Shown here: in pieces, positions 17,901-18,090 of the stretch
Layout of the letters: every line of letters begins with the position of its first letter
How positions within the stretch are numbered: the first letter of the stretch is position 1
Source of the DNA: Candolleomyces eurysporus
Lineage: Eukaryota; Basidiomycota; Agaricomycetes; Agaricales; Psathyrellaceae
NCBI GenBank assembly: GCA_027579435.1
Contig: JANBPK010001380.1
Coordinates: 1 to 18,090, forward strand
DNA: 18,090 nt
Direction: 5' to 3'
Translations under genes and position numbers: made by a program
Notes under the pieces: model-generated
Database searches by the model: none
Told to the model about the DNA's origin: nothing
The model's input: only the letters and a program-made list of their open reading frames with translations

Positions 17901-18090
17901 ACGTAGTTCTGAGTGAGCAACTCCCTAATTGCCTCCATTCCCGCATGGACACAACGACGGTGCCAGGTAGCAGGGGATGGGAGAACTGGGAGCGCAAGCT
18001 TCTCGACGACGGGAATGGGCAGTGAATGGATAGGGGGGGGGGAGGAAACTGCACCACATAAATGCAAGCCTGCCCACCATCGTGGTATGG
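14998..18090 (-). CDS. Ty1/copia retrotransposon pol polyprotein (partial, one frameshift)
   Basis: The reading frame enters from the right edge, so gag, protease, primer site and 5' LTR are outside. Counting from the codon at 18067: GAG-pre-integrase zinc finger with H36, H41, C70 and C73; integrase D100 (HVDMSGPF), D171 (RFDGAGE) and E207 (NGKAERY), a D-x35-E spacing; reverse transcriptase from about 490 with KWVYAFK, FDFKVTFLHA, LKKALYGLKQ and the catalytic HVDDGL near 680; RNase H with MSDADWATD and SSTEAEYYSLAH near 870-905. This domain order (integrase before reverse transcriptase) defines copia. At the A8 run 15284-15291 (T8 on the coding strand) the frame shifts, and the RNase H end (VDNQSAKQVAES to TADIFTKAL) continues in another frame to 14998. 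Some reverse transcriptase motifs deviate from the usual (AQVVCQGCSQ), and N16710 makes one residue unknown. Probably a recent but inactive copy, or an active one with a sequencing error. Confidence 0.92.

Noticed and set aside
18065..18067. TTG as start of the copia pol frame
   Set aside because: The frame is open without a stop to the window edge, so the true start lies outside.

Overview
The window looks like genomic DNA of a filamentous basidiomycete, probably an agaricomycete. Three things support this: 50-65 bp introns with GTATGT/GTACGT-type donors, NACHT-WD40 (NLR-like, STAND) genes of the kind expanded in mushrooms, and an ATP-citrate lyase fragment whose two halves lie on one strand in one gene (ascomycetes split it into two). 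Isolated N bases at 76, 3044, 8785, 12779, 14553 and 16710 show draft-quality assembly, so some frame breaks may be sequencing errors.

Layout: (1) <1-3781, plus strand: NLR copy A, cut by the left edge, six exons visible, five WD40 units. (2) 3782-4884: CpG-poor 3' flank, then an abrupt change to CpG-rich DNA. (3) 4885-6600, minus strand: broken ATP-citrate lyase pseudogene that keeps introns but has lost a large internal part. (4) 7345-~8480, plus strand: unidentified, probably decayed multi-exon gene whose first exon looks like a mitochondrial presequence. (5) 8678-8922: long, almost perfect inverted repeat (72-bp arms), about 150 bp upstream of the next gene. (6) 9071-13226, plus strand: NLR copy B, a paralogue of copy A with the same introns but three WD40 units. 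It has one apparent +1 frame break in a G run and one TGA inside the reading frame. (7) 13708-13979 and 14295-14567: two copies of a ~272-bp MITE in opposite orientation, each with CACTG termini and an exact 3-bp target duplication. (8) ~14618-18090, minus strand: 3' LTR and pol of a Ty1/copia retrotransposon running off the right edge, with a frameshift at an A8/T8 run in RNase H.

The two NLR genes share one plan: a disordered N-terminal region, a helical segment resembling MLKL/HeLo-type four-helix bundles, NACHT NTPase, winged-helix-like region, near-identical 42-residue WD40 units, and a conserved C-terminal tail. In known fungal STAND proteins this design senses a ligand through WD40 repeats, oligomerises by NACHT and triggers cell death or defence through the N-terminal domain; that role is inferred here. 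The most striking large-scale signal is base composition. In both copies the 5' exons are CpG-rich, while the NACHT-WD40 body and 3' flank have almost no CpG (about 3 in 2.46 kb and 6 in 2.25 kb by hand count). This suggests long-term CpG methylation and deamination over part of each gene.
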